A DNA stretch of 64,000 nt from JASHPR01 sp963739645 (lineage in GTDB: Bacteria > Actinomycetota > Actinomycetes > Streptosporangiales > Streptosporangiaceae): assembly GCA_963739645.1 (NCBI GenBank), contig CAVUBM010000015.1, positions 62,001 through 126,000 of the forward strand, written 5' to 3'. Shown here in pieces: positions 43,609 to 53,023 of this stretch (the stretch's first letter is position 1; every line of letters starts with the position of its first letter). The position numbers were made by a program, and so were the translations under genes. The notes beneath the pieces were generated by a model that saw only the letters and a list, made by a program, of their open reading frames with translations, was not told the origin of the DNA and made no database searches.

Positions 43609-43965
43609 TCAGGGCAGCAGCGTCCCGGTGTGGAACAGCATCCGCCAGGACCCGCCGGACCGGCGCCACAGGGAGCTGCGCCAGGCCCGGCGGCCCGAGT
43701 TATCCGAGACGTAGGTGAGCAGGATCAGGTCGTCGGCCAGGCGGCGTCCCTCCATGTCCTCGTCCAGGATCGGCGCCGCCTGCGGCCAGGTGGGCACCGC
43801 CTCGATTGTGGCCGCTCTGGTCCAGAGCCGCCCCGAGGCCCCGATCTCCCTGAAGTCGGGATCGAGCAGCCGGTCCAGGGCCTCGGCCGACGCCCTCACC
43901 TCGGGCCGGAGCGACTCCCGCTCCCTGGCGATCACCTCGGCCACGGCGTCATCCTGAGTCGCCAT
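43609..43965 (-). CDS. DUF4440/NTF2-like protein
   Basis: 118 residues from ATG 43965. ERESLRPEVRASAEALDRLLDPDFREIGASGRLWTRAATIE and RRAWRSSLWRRSGGSWRMLFHTGTLLP match the DUF4440 NTF2-like pattern. No catalytic function can be given. It is divergent from the SDR gene. Confidence 0.75.
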   Translation of the reverse strand: MATQDDAVAEVIARERESLRPEVRASAEALDRLLDPDFREIGASGRLWTRAATIEAVPTWPQAAPILDEDMEGRRLADDLILLTYVSDNSGRRAWRSSLWRRSGGSWRMLFHTGTLLP

Positions 43966-44038
43966 AGCCTCAGCATGACGTACATCCGGCGCCGTTAGCG
44001 TGCGGTGTACGTTGGGCACCGGCTACAGGAGGGCAGGA

Positions 44039-44794
44039 ATGGCAACCACGGGCGTGGCGGTCGTGACCGGGGGCGGATCTGGGCTGGGCCGGGTCATCGC
44101 CCGCGCCCTGCTCGGGGCCGGGTGGCGGGTCGCGGTCGCGGGCCGGCGCGAGCAGGCGCTGCACGACAGCGTGGCCCCCGGTGCGTGGCCGGCCGAGGCC
44201 GCGCTGGCCGTGCCGACCGACGTCACCAGGCCCGAGGCCGTCGCGTCCCTGTTCGACGCGGTCGACCAGCGGTGGGGCCGGGTGGACCTGCTGGTCAACA
44301 ACGCGGGCAGGTTCGGCCCGGGGGGCGCGGTGGACGAGATCTCCCCGGCCGACTGGCAGCAGGCCGTGGACACCAACCTGACCGGCGCGTTCCTGTGCGC
44401 CCATCACGCGGTGCGGATGATGAAGGCCCAGACTCCCCAGGGCGGGCGGATCATCAACAACGGCTCGATCTCCGCGCACACCCCCCGGCCGAAGAGCGTC
44501 AGCTACACCGCGACCAAGCACGCGATCACCGGCCTGACCAAGTCCGTCTCCCTGGACGGCCGGAAGTTCGGCATCGCCTGCGGGCAGATCGACATCGGCA
44601 ACGCGGCCACCGACATGACCCAGGCCATGGGCAACGGCGTGCTCCAGGCCGACGGCAGCGTGGCGGCCGAGCCCACCTTCGACGCGCAGCACGTCGCCGA
44701 CGCCGTGCTCTACATGGCGGCACTGCCGCTGGACGCGAACGTGCAGTTCCTGACCATCACCGCCACGACCATGCCCTTTATCGGCCGGGGCTGA
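44039..44794 (+). CDS. Short-chain dehydrogenase/reductase
   Basis: 251 residues from ATG 44039 after CAGGAGGG. Cofactor motif VVTGGGSGLGRVIARAL, NNAG motif LLVNNAGRFGPGG and active site Ser plus YTATKHA (Tyr-x3-Lys). RRE after the second strand suggests a preference for NADP(H). The substrate is unknown. Confidence 0.9.
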   Translation: MATTGVAVVTGGGSGLGRVIARALLGAGWRVAVAGRREQALHDSVAPGAWPAEAALAVPTDVTRPEAVASLFDAVDQRWGRVDLLVNNAGRFGPGGAVDEISPADWQQAVDTNLTGAFLCAHHAVRMMKAQTPQGGRIINNGSISAHTPRPKSVSYTATKHAITGLTKSVSLDGRKFGIACGQIDIGNAATDMTQAMGNGVLQADGSVAAEPTFDAQHVADAVLYMAALPLDANVQFLTITATTMPFIGRG

Positions 44795-44837
44795 GCCATT
44801 CCCCGTTTTTGTCAGAACGAAATGCGTGCGGCTGGCA

Positions 44838-46706
44838 TCAGCCGAAGGTGAAGTCGTAGGCCTGGACCCCCGGTGAGGCGCGCAGCAGCAGTTTCCCGGT
44901 CGTGGCCGACCCCGTCTGGTACAGGGTGTAGAGCCGGGGCACGCCCCGGACCTCGATGGTCTGGACGTGGCGCCCGTCCACGGAGACCTGGAGGGTGCCG
45001 GTGCCGCCCAGGACCAGGTACACCTTCTGGGCCAGGAAGCCCAGCTCCAGCTCGGCCCCGGGGCCGGCGGTCGCCTCCTCGGCGTGGTCGGTCCAGGTGC
45101 CCGACAGCCCCATCTCGCCCAGCGGGAGCGACGCAGGGAAGTGGTAGCTCGCGGGCGCGTCGCGGATCACGTCGCCGCCGGGCACGAGGTACTGGAGCTG
45201 CTCGTAGCCGACGTAGGTCTCCGGGCTCAGCTCGCCGGCCGGGGTCTGGTTCGGCACGTCGGTCGCGCGGGGAAGGGCCAGCCCGGGATGGGCGGCGGTC
45301 AGCAGCTGGCGGATCAGCTGCTCGGTGCCCGCGTAGTCGCCCTCGCCGAAGTGCACGTGGCGCACGGTGCCCTGGGCGTCGATCAGGTAGTCGGCGGGCC
45401 AGTACTCGTTGTCGTACGCGTTCCAGGTGGCGTAGCTGTCGTCGATCGCGACCGGGTAGCGCACGCCGAGCGCGGCCGCCTGCGCCCGCACGTTCGAGAC
45501 CACGTGCTCGAACGCGAACTCCGGGGTGTGCACGCCGACCACCACGAGCCCGTCCTTGGCGTACTCCCGGTACCACGCCTCGACGTGGGGCAGGGTCCGC
45601 TGGCAGTTGATGCACGAGTAGGTCCAGAAGTCGACCAGGACCACCTTGCCGCGCAGCGCGCGCAGCGACAGCGGCTTGCCGCCCGTGGTGTTCAGCCAGG
45701 TGGTGATCCCGGTGAAGTTCGGGGCCGGGCCGCAGTTCACCAGCGTGGTGGCGTTCGGGTTGCACTTGGCCAGCGTGGTGTGCGGCTCGCCGGCGAGCGC
45801 GTTGAGCTGCTTGCGGACCTTGGCCGATCCCTGCAGCGCGTCGGCGTACCCGGGAACCGCGCGCTGCAGCCCGGCGAAGGCGTTGAACGCGATGGCCACG
45901 GCCATGATCACGAGGATGACCCCGCCGACCTGGCGCACCAGGGGCGCGTGCCGGCGGATCGCGCCGACCCGGCCCGCGAGCTGGCCCCCGGCCACCGCGA
46001 CCGCGAGCAGCGGCACCGCGGTCCCGACGGCGAACGCGGCGGTGAGGATGACCGCGGTCAGGCCCACGCGGTGGGTGGCCCCGATCACGGTGATCGCGGC
46101 CAGGATCGGCCCGGCGCACGGCACGTACAGCACGCCGAGCGCCAGGCCGAGCACGAACCCCCCGGCCCGTCCGCTCGGCCTGCGGGTCCGCACCCGCGCG
46201 AACGGGCGCTCGAGCAGCGCGCCCAGCGGCGGGATGAGGTAGCCGAGCCCGACCAGGACCAGCAGCGCGATGCCCGCGTCGCGCAGCGAGTCCTGGGGCA
46301 GGCGGAGCAGCGACAGGAGCTCCGAGCCCGCCAGGACCAGCAGGCTGAAGCTGAGCACCAGGCCCGAGATCACGGCCAGCGGCCGGGCCAGCCCGATCCG
46401 CGGTGTCCGGTGGCCGGCCCGTGGTTAGCGGCCCCGTGGTTAGCGGCCCCGTGGTTAGCGGCCCCGTGGTTTTCATGGCCGTAGTGGTCGGGCGGCCTGC
46501 CCCGCGGCCGTCGACCCCGTAGTAGTCGACACAGTGCCCTCCGGCCCGGTGTATTCAGGCCCCGTGCCGTCAGGTGCTGTGGTCCCCGGCCCCGTGTTTT
46601 CAGGAGCCGCGCTGGCCACGAGCACGACGGGCAGGACCGGCAGGATGCACGGTGAGATGCCGGCCAGGAAACCGGCCACGAGGCCAATCAGGACCAGTTC
46701 GACCAC
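44838..46706 (-). CDS. DipZ-like thiol-disulfide protein (CcdA + TlpA-like domain) with repeat insertion, frameshifted
   Basis: The start is GTG 46706 (GAAGG site). TM1 carries GISPCILPVLPVV and TM4 VPCAGPIL, the two CcdA/DsbD cysteines. After about six TMs a periplasmic TlpA-like domain has VDFWTYSCINCQRTLPH (CINC), then a C-terminal carbohydrate-binding-like domain as in mycobacterial DipZ. It would carry electrons across the membrane to keep extracytoplasmic thiols reduced. A low-complexity stretch of roughly 65 residues built from TGP-type pentapeptides sits between TM1 and TM2. Across it the frame changes about twice (near 46490 and 46410), before RTPRIGLARPLAVISG resumes the family sequence. 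Confidence 0.78.
46421..46471. repeat. 15-bp tandem repeat (3.4 copies) inside the DipZ-like gene
   Basis: The unit GTGGTTAGCGGCCCC repeats exactly. Related GGCCCCGTG units at a spacing of 15 or multiples of it continue to about 46600 with degeneration. Read on the minus strand it encodes TTGPL repeats, with xxTGP pentapeptides (EYTGP, DGTGP, ENTGP) in the degenerate part. Confidence 0.8.
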
Positions 46707-46807
46707 GCCGCCGCCCTTCCGTACCGCCACCTTGCCGTCACGCTTGTTATTCGTTTCCGGCAGGCCCGTGTCTTGGTCGGGCCGCGCAGATTTGCCGCCC
46801 GTCCCGG

Positions 46808-47113
46808 CTATCGGGCTAAGGGGGCGTCCTCGACGTCGACGAATAGCTCACGGCCGTCTGGCAGCATCACGCCCAGTGAGTAAGAGATGGCCCCGTTGGA
46901 CATTTCCGTCTGGCCGACGATCTCGATGTCCATGACGTCGGGATGGCTGATCAGGAGGCGGCACAGCACGCTGCCTGCATGATCGGCTGGAACCGCCTCG
47001 AACTGGCTGGCGTCATCCGGAGATGTCAAGCGACCACCGATCGGACGTGCGAGACAAGCCGTGACGGAACGCTGTATGCGAACACATCTCTTAAGGTAAC
47101 CCGGCGTGAGCAC
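46808..47113 (-). CDS. Hypothetical small protein
   Basis: The frame gives up to 101 residues, but the start is unclear. The C-terminal 41 residues (MDIEIVGQTEMSNGAISYSL then LPDGRELFVDVEDAPLAR) look like a real beta-rich domain, while the N-terminal half is Arg/Ala-rich without clear pattern. Possible starts are 47113, a GTG near 46972 or ATG 46933. No family recognised. Confidence 0.4.
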   Translation of the reverse strand: MLTPGYLKRCVRIQRSVTACLARPIGGRLTSPDDASQFEAVPADHAGSVLCRLLISHPDVMDIEIVGQTEMSNGAISYSLGVMLPDGRELFVDVEDAPLAR

Positions 47114-47116
47114 AAG

Positions 47117-47177
47117 AACCCGGAATGACGCGTAAGCAGCCTCTCTGGCGTGTCTTACGTTGCGTCAATTCCGGGTT
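47117..47177. repeat. Long imperfect inverted repeat
   Basis: Arm 1 at 47117-47136 (AACCCGGAATGACGC then GTAAG) pairs with arm 2 at 47154-47177, which has three extra bases, around a 17-base loop. It lies in a non-coding stretch (47114-47358) together with the perfect repeat at 47239-47300. Confidence 0.6.
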
Positions 47178-47238
47178 ACCCGCGGCCGGCCGAACACACC
47201 TGATCGCCGCCGCCTCGGCCAGGCCCGGACGGCTAGCC

Positions 47239-47300
47239 CATTAGTGTGAACGGCACGTTACTGCTGAAACAACGACAGTTAAGTGCCGTTCACACTAATG
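47239..47300. repeat. Perfect 18-bp inverted repeat
   Basis: CATTAGTGTGAACGGCAC (47239-47256) and its exact complement (47283-47300) flank 26 bases, in which a further weak pairing (GTTACTG/CAGTTAA) is possible. It is less GC-rich than the surroundings. It follows the 3' end of the CoxM-like gene on the minus strand by about 60 bp, so a terminator role for that operon is possible, but there is no U-tract. Confidence 0.7.
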
Positions 47301-47358
47301 AAGCGGGCGAAGCCGGTCCTGCCGGGCTGACGAGCGCAAGCTGGGCACCTGTGGCGGG

Positions 47359-48168
47359 TCAGGTGCGTCGCTCCAGGGCGCGCCGGGTCAGCACCCGGGC
47401 CAGGTGCTGCCGGTACTCGCGGTCGGCGTGCACGTCCTCGCCCGGCTCGGTGCCGTCGGCCGCGAGCTCGGCCGCCTCGGCCACGCTGGCCCCGTCGGCC
47501 AGAGCCTGCTCGGCGGCGTGGGCCCGCAGCGGGACCGGGCCCATGTTCGCCAGCGCGATCCGGCCGTCGACGGCCGCCGCGCCCACGATCGCCCAGTCGT
47601 TGGCCCGCCGGACGAACTTCTGGTATCCCCAGGGCTGGCCCGGCCGGCGCGGCACCCGGACCGCGGCGATCAGCTCGCCCGGGTCCAGGCTGGTCTCGAA
47701 GTAACCGGCGAAGAAGTCCTCGGCGGCCACGTTGCGGGTCCCGCCGGAGCCCAGGACGTCGACGGAACCGCCCAGCGCGAGCAGCGCCATCGGCAGGTCG
47801 GCCGCGGGGTCAGCGTGGGCCAGCGAGCCGCCGATCGTGCCGCGGTGCCGGATCTGCGGATCGCCGACCAGCGCGGCGGAGTGGGCCAGCAGCGGCGCCT
47901 CGGCCTGCACGAGTTCCGAGGCGGCCAGGCTGGCGTGCGGCGTGGCCGCGCCGATCACTAGCTCGTCGCCGTCAACCCGGATCCCGGTCAGGTCGGCCAG
48001 CCCGCCGATGTCGATGAGCACCTCGGGCGTGGCCAGCCGCAGCTTCATCATCGGCAGCAGCGAGTGCCCGCCGGCCAGCAGCTTCGCGTCGTCGCCGTAC
48101 TCGCCGAGCAGCTCCACGGCGTGGTCAGCCGACTCGGCGGCGACGTAGTCGAATGGCGCGGGGATCAT
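47359..48168 (-). CDS. coxM: Molybdenum hydroxylase FAD-binding (CoxM-like) subunit
   Basis: 269 residues from ATG 48168. FAD motifs AGGHSLLPMMKLRLATPEVLIDIGGL and GTIGGSLAHADPAADLPMALLALGG are diagnostic of the medium subunit of CO dehydrogenase/xanthine oxidase enzymes. It passes electrons from the iron-sulfur subunit to the acceptor. Last gene of the minus-strand L-S-M operon. ATGA overlap with the small subunit. The symbol reflects family, not proven CO oxidation. Confidence 0.9.
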   Translation of the reverse strand: MIPAPFDYVAAESADHAVELLGEYGDDAKLLAGGHSLLPMMKLRLATPEVLIDIGGLADLTGIRVDGDELVIGAATPHASLAASELVQAEAPLLAHSAALVGDPQIRHRGTIGGSLAHADPAADLPMALLALGGSVDVLGSGGTRNVAAEDFFAGYFETSLDPGELIAAVRVPRRPGQPWGYQKFVRRANDWAIVGAAAVDGRIALANMGPVPLRAHAAEQALADGASVAEAAELAADGTEPGEDVHADREYRQHLARVLTRRALERRT

Positions 48169-48656
48169 TCGCCGGCCTCCCCGTTGCTCCCCGCGGCGGC
48201 GAGCACCGCGCGCACGATGTTGTGGTAGCCGGTACAGCGGCAGAAGTTGCCCTCCAGGCCCTCCCTGACCTCGGTCTCGGTCGGGTGCGGGTTCTCCGCC
48301 AGCAGGCTGACCGCCGCCATCACCATGCCCGGGGTGCAGAACCCGCACTGCAGTCCGTGTTCCTGCCGGAACGCGGCCTGCACCGGGTGCAGCTCCCCAC
48401 CCGCCTCCCCTTCCCCCTTCGTGGCCAGTCCCTCCGCGGTGGTGACCTGCTGGCCGCGCGCCTGCGCGGTCAGCACCGTGCAGGACTTGACCGACGTGCC
48501 GTTCAGCAGGACCGTGCAGGCCCCGCACGAGGTGGTGTCGCAGCCGACGTTGGCGGCGCGCAGGCCGCACACCTCGCGCAGGTAGTGCACGAGCAGCAGC
48601 CGCGGCTCGACCTCGTCGGACCGCTGCTGGCCGTTGACGGTGAGCTCGACCTGCAT
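48165..48656 (-). CDS. coxS: Molybdenum hydroxylase [2Fe-2S] (CoxS-like) subunit
   Basis: 163 residues. The first cluster is bound by GCDTTSCGACTVLLNG with the later KSC. The second cluster is bound by QCGFCTPGMVMAA and FCRCTGYHNIVRAVLAA. Both are complete. It transfers electrons from the molybdenum site to FAD. It lies one base from the CoxL-like stop and overlaps CoxM. Confidence 0.93.
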   Translation of the reverse strand: MQVELTVNGQQRSDEVEPRLLLVHYLREVCGLRAANVGCDTTSCGACTVLLNGTSVKSCTVLTAQARGQQVTTAEGLATKGEGEAGGELHPVQAAFRQEHGLQCGFCTPGMVMAAVSLLAENPHPTETEVREGLEGNFCRCTGYHNIVRAVLAAAGSNGEAGE

Positions 48657-50954
48657 CTAGCCGTTCTCCGATCCTGTGGTAGCCGCCTTGATGGCCCGCC
48701 AGACGCGCTGCGGCGAGGCGGGCATGTCGATGTGCCTGACGCCGAGGTGCGCGAGCGCGTCGACGACCGCGTTCTGCACGGCCGGGGTGGCGCCGATCGT
48801 GCCGGCCTCGCCGATGCCCTTGACGCCCAGCGGGTTGTAGCTGGTCCGGGTCTGCATATCGGCCAGCTCGAAGCTCGGCACCTCGGTGGCCGACAGGAAC
48901 GGGTAGTCGGCGAAGCTCGCGGTCAGCGGGTTGCCGTCGCCGTCGTACACGACCTCTTCCAGGAACGCCTGGGCCGCGCCCTGGGCGATGCCGCCGTGCC
49001 GCTGGCCCTCGGCCAGCAGCGGGTTGAGCACGAACCCGGCGTCGTCGACGGTCGACCACCCGGCGCAGGATCACCTTGCCGGTCTCGGTGTCCACGTCGA
49101 CGACCGCCACGTGCGTCCCGAACGGGAACGTCGCGCCCGGCTGCGTGAACACGGTGCGCACCAGCAGCCGCTCCGCCTCGGCCAGCCCGGCCAGCGGGAC
49201 CGAGGCGTCCGGGTCGCCGGCCACCTCGAACGCGCTGCGCTCGACGTTGTACTGCAGGTCCGCGGGGCTGGCCTCGAGCTCGTCGCGCGGCGCGCTCCCT
49301 GGCCACCTCGATCAGCTCCTGGGCGGCCTGCCGCACCGCGGAGCCGCCGTGCTGCAGGCTGCGCGAGCCGCCGGTGCCGCCGCCCTCGGGCACCAGGTCG
49401 GTGTCGCCCCACTTCAGCGTGATCTTGTCGACGGGGATGCCGAGCTCCTCGCTGGCCAGCATCGCCCACGCGGTCGCGTGCCCCTGGCCGTGCGGGGAGG
49501 TGCCGGTGAGGATCGTCGCGGTCCCGTCGGGATGGACCTCGACGGTGGCGTTCTCCTCCGGCGGGATGTCCTCGCCGTCGCCCATGCCGGTGATCTCGAC
49601 GTAGCTGGCCAGGCCGATCCCGAGCGCGACCACGTCGCCGCGGGCGCGGCGCTCGGCCTGCTCGCTTGCGCAGCTCGTCGTAGCCGGCCGCGGCCAGCGC
49701 CTTGTCCAGGGCCGCCGCGTAGTCACCGGTGTCGTACAGGGCACCGAACGCGGTCCGGTGCGGCTCGGTGAACGGCGGCAGCAGGTTGCGCCGCCGCACG
49801 TCGGCCGGGTCCAGGCCGATCTCGGCCGCGAACAGGTCGATGGCCCGCTCGAGCGCGGCCGTGGCCTCCGGGCGGCCCGCGCCCCGGTAGGCGCCCAGGG
49901 CAGTGGTGGTGGTCACCACGCTCTTGGCGACGGCCTCGGCCCGCGCAATGGCGTACGGGCCCGGAGTCATGAGAATCGTCAGGAACGGCAGCATCGCGCC
50001 GATCCTGCGGGTAGGCGCCGGCGTCCTGCACGATCTCCAGCCGGTAGGCCAGCACGGTGCCGTCCCGCTTGCCGCCGATGGTGACCGTCTGCTGCTGCGC
50101 CCGGCCGTGGGTCATCGCGATCAGGTTCTCGTACCTGGTCTCTGTCCACCGGGCCGGCGGCCAAGGTCCCGCGCCACCCAGGCCACCATCGCGTGCTCGG
50201 GGTCGGCGCCGAACTTCGCGCCGAACGCGCCGCCGACGTCGGGGGTGATGATGCGGACCTGGTCGGTGGGCACGCCGAGCAGCCCGGCCAGGCTGCCCTG
50301 GGTGCCCTGCGCCCCCTGGTTCGGTATCCACGCGGTCAGCCGCCCGTCCTCACCCCAGACGGCCGCGGCCGCGCGGGTCTCCATCGGGGCCGGGGCGACC
50401 CGCTGGTTCATGATCGTTCTGGTGGTGACGACCTCGCACTCGTCGAACAGGTGCTCGTCCAGCGCGCTGGCGTCGCCGAAGTTCGCCGCGACGTTGGTGC
50501 CCGCGTCCTCGTAGAGCAGCACCTTGTCCGATTCCGCGTCGGCGAGGTCGATCACCGCGGGCAGCGGGTCGTAGTCGACGTCCACGAGCTCCACGGCGTC
50601 CTCGCCCTGGTACGGCTCCTCGGTGACCACGATCGCCACCGGGTCGCCGACGTGGCGGACCTTGTCCGCGGCCAGGACGGGCCGGGTCATCTGCGCGTTG
50701 AACATGGCCGACGGCGTGATGAGCGGCAGGCCGTCCAGGTCCGCGGCGGTATACACGGCGACCACGCCGGGGGCCGCCCGGGCCGCCGTGACGTCGATGG
50801 CCCGGATCCTGGCGTGCGCGACCGGCGAGCGGACGAAGAACACGTGGCCGGCACCGGCCAGGCGGTCGTCCACGACGTCCTCGGTGTAGACGCCGCCGCT
50901 GGTCAGAAACCGCGGATCCTCGGTGCGGAGGACGCGCGTACCCAGGATGCTCAC
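48657..50954 (-). CDS. Form II CoxL-like molybdenum hydroxylase large subunit, frameshifted
   Basis: About 766 residues when read across frames. It opens SILGTRVLRTEDPRFLTSGGVYTEDV, continues through VGDPVAIVVTEEPYQGEDAVELVDVDYDPL, NQGAQGTQGSLAGLLGVP, GGAFGAKFGADPE, GAYRGAGRPEATAALERAID and TGTSPHGQGHATAWAMLASEELGIP, and ends YNPLGVKGIGEAGTIGATPAVQNAVVDAL. The active-site loop AYRGAGR is the form II signature; form I CO dehydrogenases have AYxCSFR. It is therefore an aldehyde/hydroxylase-type enzyme of unknown substrate. Shifts are needed near 50160, 50005, 49665, 49300 and 49060. Confidence 0.82.
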
Positions 50955-51310
50955 CGGCGATCAGCTCCCCTCGAACCCGGCGCCGGCTGCGGAGACCGGC
51001 TTGCCGCATAGCAGTCTTCCTCGTGATGCCGCATGGACCGGTGCCAGGCCGGCCGACGGCTGAACGCGGTGCTGCATCTCAGATGATCGTGCCTGGCCAG
51101 CCCCCGGAAGGTCAAACCGGAGGCTAGCAGGCCCACAACGTGGGCGGATCGCGCGTGGCCCTGCGGGGCAGCGGCAACCGTGCATAGGCTTGAGGTTTGA
51201 TTTGCCATGTCCCGGCCGCATAGGCACGAAGTCACCGGCCACGGGCGCGGCGGCGTCCCCGGACGCGGGCGCTGGCTGACCGGCGCGGTCCGGCCGCGGC
51301 CTGCGGGACT

Positions 51311-51355
51311 CCCCGCCTGAGGTTCCGCAGGTCGCCGGACCTCAGGCCAGCGGGG
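51311..51355. other. Hairpin in the long divergent intergenic region
   Basis: CCCCGCCTGAGGT (51311-51323) pairs with ACCTCAGGC and GCGGGG (51339-51355) around a 15-base loop. The whole 50955-51730 interval, between the divergent CoxL-like and MFS genes, holds no convincing gene. Its open frames look like GC-rich shadows. Confidence 0.45.
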
Positions 51356-51730
51356 ACGGCGCGCCCGCCGGCCAGCCAGTGCGCCCGACCGTTCGATCGC
51401 ACCATACTTTCGCCGGTTTTCATACCCAATCGTGTGATTACCACGGAATGTCAGGGCGTCGCCCTCCCGCGGCCCTCGCGAGCATGATTGCGGAGATTTT
51501 CGGGCGTATGGCGCCTGAACGGCTCCACCAGCACTGATGGGGTGCCGCGTCGTCAGGAATGGGACCGGGCCGGGGAGCGTTGTGCCTGGAGCGGCCGGGA
51601 GGTTCGCCGTCATCGGTGCGGCAGACCCCGCCGCCGGCGCGGCTCTCGCCAGCCGAAAAGGAGTTTCCGGCCTGCACGCGGATGACTAGCATTCCGATCC
51701 GGGCCCCTAGTCAAGATCGGAAGTACAGCA

Positions 51731-53023
51731 ATGTTCGCGCGTACGGTCGTGCGCCGCTTCCCGGTGCTCGCGTACCGCGATTTCCGGCTGCTGCTGGCTG
51801 ACCGCCTGCTGGCGCCGGCTGCGTTCGCGTTCTCGCTGGTCGGTGTCTCGTTCGCGGTGCTGTACACCACCGGGTCCACGGCCGACCTCTCGTACGTGCT
51901 GGCCGCCCAGATCGCGCCGTCGCTGGTGTTCACGCTGGTTGGCGGCGTCTTCGCGGACCGGTTCCCGCCGCAGTGGATCATCGTCGCCGCCAACTGCATG
52001 ATCGCCGTCGGCGAGGGGGCCTTCGGCCTCCTGGTGCTGGCCGGTCATCCGCAGCTGTGGCAGATGCTGCTGCTCGAGACGCTCTCGGGCACCGGCATGG
52101 CCATCTTCTACCCCGCCGCACAGGCGGTGGTGCCGAGGCTGGTGCCGGGTGACCTGGTGCAGGAGGCCTTCGCGATCAGCCGTCTCGCGATGAACGCCGG
52201 GCAGATGGGCGGCGCCGTGGTCGCGGGCCTGTGCGTCGCGGCGTTCGGCCCCGGATGGGCGCTGCTCGCGTGCGGCGTCGGGATGCTGGGCTCGGTGCCG
52301 ATGCTGCTGAGCATCCGCACCGCCCGCAACATCCGGGTGCAGAGCACCGGCATGCTCCGCGAGCTGCGTGAGGGCTGGTCCGAGTTCCGCTCGCACACCT
52401 GGCTGTGGGTGATCGTGGCCCAGTTCGGCGTGATCCTCATGGCCTGGTACGGAGGGTTCCAGATCCTCGGGCCGGTGGTGGCCAAAACCGACCTCGGCGG
52501 CCCGGCGGCCTGGGGCGCGATCACCGCGGCCGAATCCGTCGGCCTGATCGCGGGCGGCATCGTCTCACTGCGGTTCACCCCACGGCGGCCGATGCTGTTC
52601 GTGGTCGTGATCGGCGCGGCCATCGCGATCTCACCGATCTCGCTCGCGATGCTGTGGCCGCTGCCGGTGATCTGCCTGGCCGCGCTCGGCCTCGGCATCA
52701 CCATGGAGATCATGATGGTGCAGTGGACCGTGGCCCTGGCCCGGCACATCCCGCCGGGCAAGCTGGCCCGGGTGTCCTCCTACGACGCGCTCGGCTCGGT
52801 CATGGCGATGCCGATCGGCGCCCTGATCGCCGGCCCGCTGGCCGCCGCCATCGGCGTCTCCGCGACGCAGTACGGCGCGGCCGCGCTGATCCTGGTGGCC
52901 TCGGCGCTGGCCCTGATCCCGCGCGACGTGCGCACCATGCGGGCCGACGGTGATCCCGAGCTGGACCCGGATCAGGCGACCAGCTCGGCGTCGCCGGTGA
53001 ACGCGGCCCACATCGCCGCGTAG
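51731..53023 (+). CDS. MFS exporter (EntS/MFS_3-like)
   Basis: 430 residues with about 11-12 TM helices. FRLLLADRLLAPAAFAFSLVGVSFAVLY, VGGVFADRFPPQWIIVAANC (loop 2-3 motif) and GTGMAIFYPAAQAVVPRLVP are typical of the MFS_3 drug/siderophore exporters. The last ~17 codons overlap the convergent ABC gene by 52 bp. This is unusual and may mean a missed stop. Confidence 0.85.
   Translation: MFARTVVRRFPVLAYRDFRLLLADRLLAPAAFAFSLVGVSFAVLYTTGSTADLSYVLAAQIAPSLVFTLVGGVFADRFPPQWIIVAANCMIAVGEGAFGLLVLAGHPQLWQMLLLETLSGTGMAIFYPAAQAVVPRLVPGDLVQEAFAISRLAMNAGQMGGAVVAGLCVAAFGPGWALLACGVGMLGSVPMLLSIRTARNIRVQSTGMLRELREGWSEFRSHTWLWVIVAQFGVILMAWYGGFQILGPVVAKTDLGGPAAWGAITAAESVGLIAGGIVSLRFTPRRPMLFVVVIGAAIAISPISLAMLWPLPVICLAALGLGITMEIMMVQWTVALARHIPPGKLARVSSYDALGSVMAMPIGALIAGPLAAAIGVSATQYGAAALILVASALALIPRDVRTMRADGDPELDPDQATSSASPVNAAHIAA

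Noticed and set aside
46421..46471. Short exact repeats that might suggest a CRISPR array
   Set aside because: The units are 15 bp and directly contiguous with no unique spacers, and they encode pentapeptides. This is a minisatellite.
48657..50954. Aerobic carbon monoxide dehydrogenase
   Set aside because: The active-site loop is the form II type AYRGAGR, not the form I CO-oxidising motif.
50955..51730. Several long open frames in the region between the CoxL-like and MFS genes
   Set aside because: Their translations are Arg/Pro/Gly-rich shadows with no family pattern and no ribosome sites. I treat the region as non-coding.
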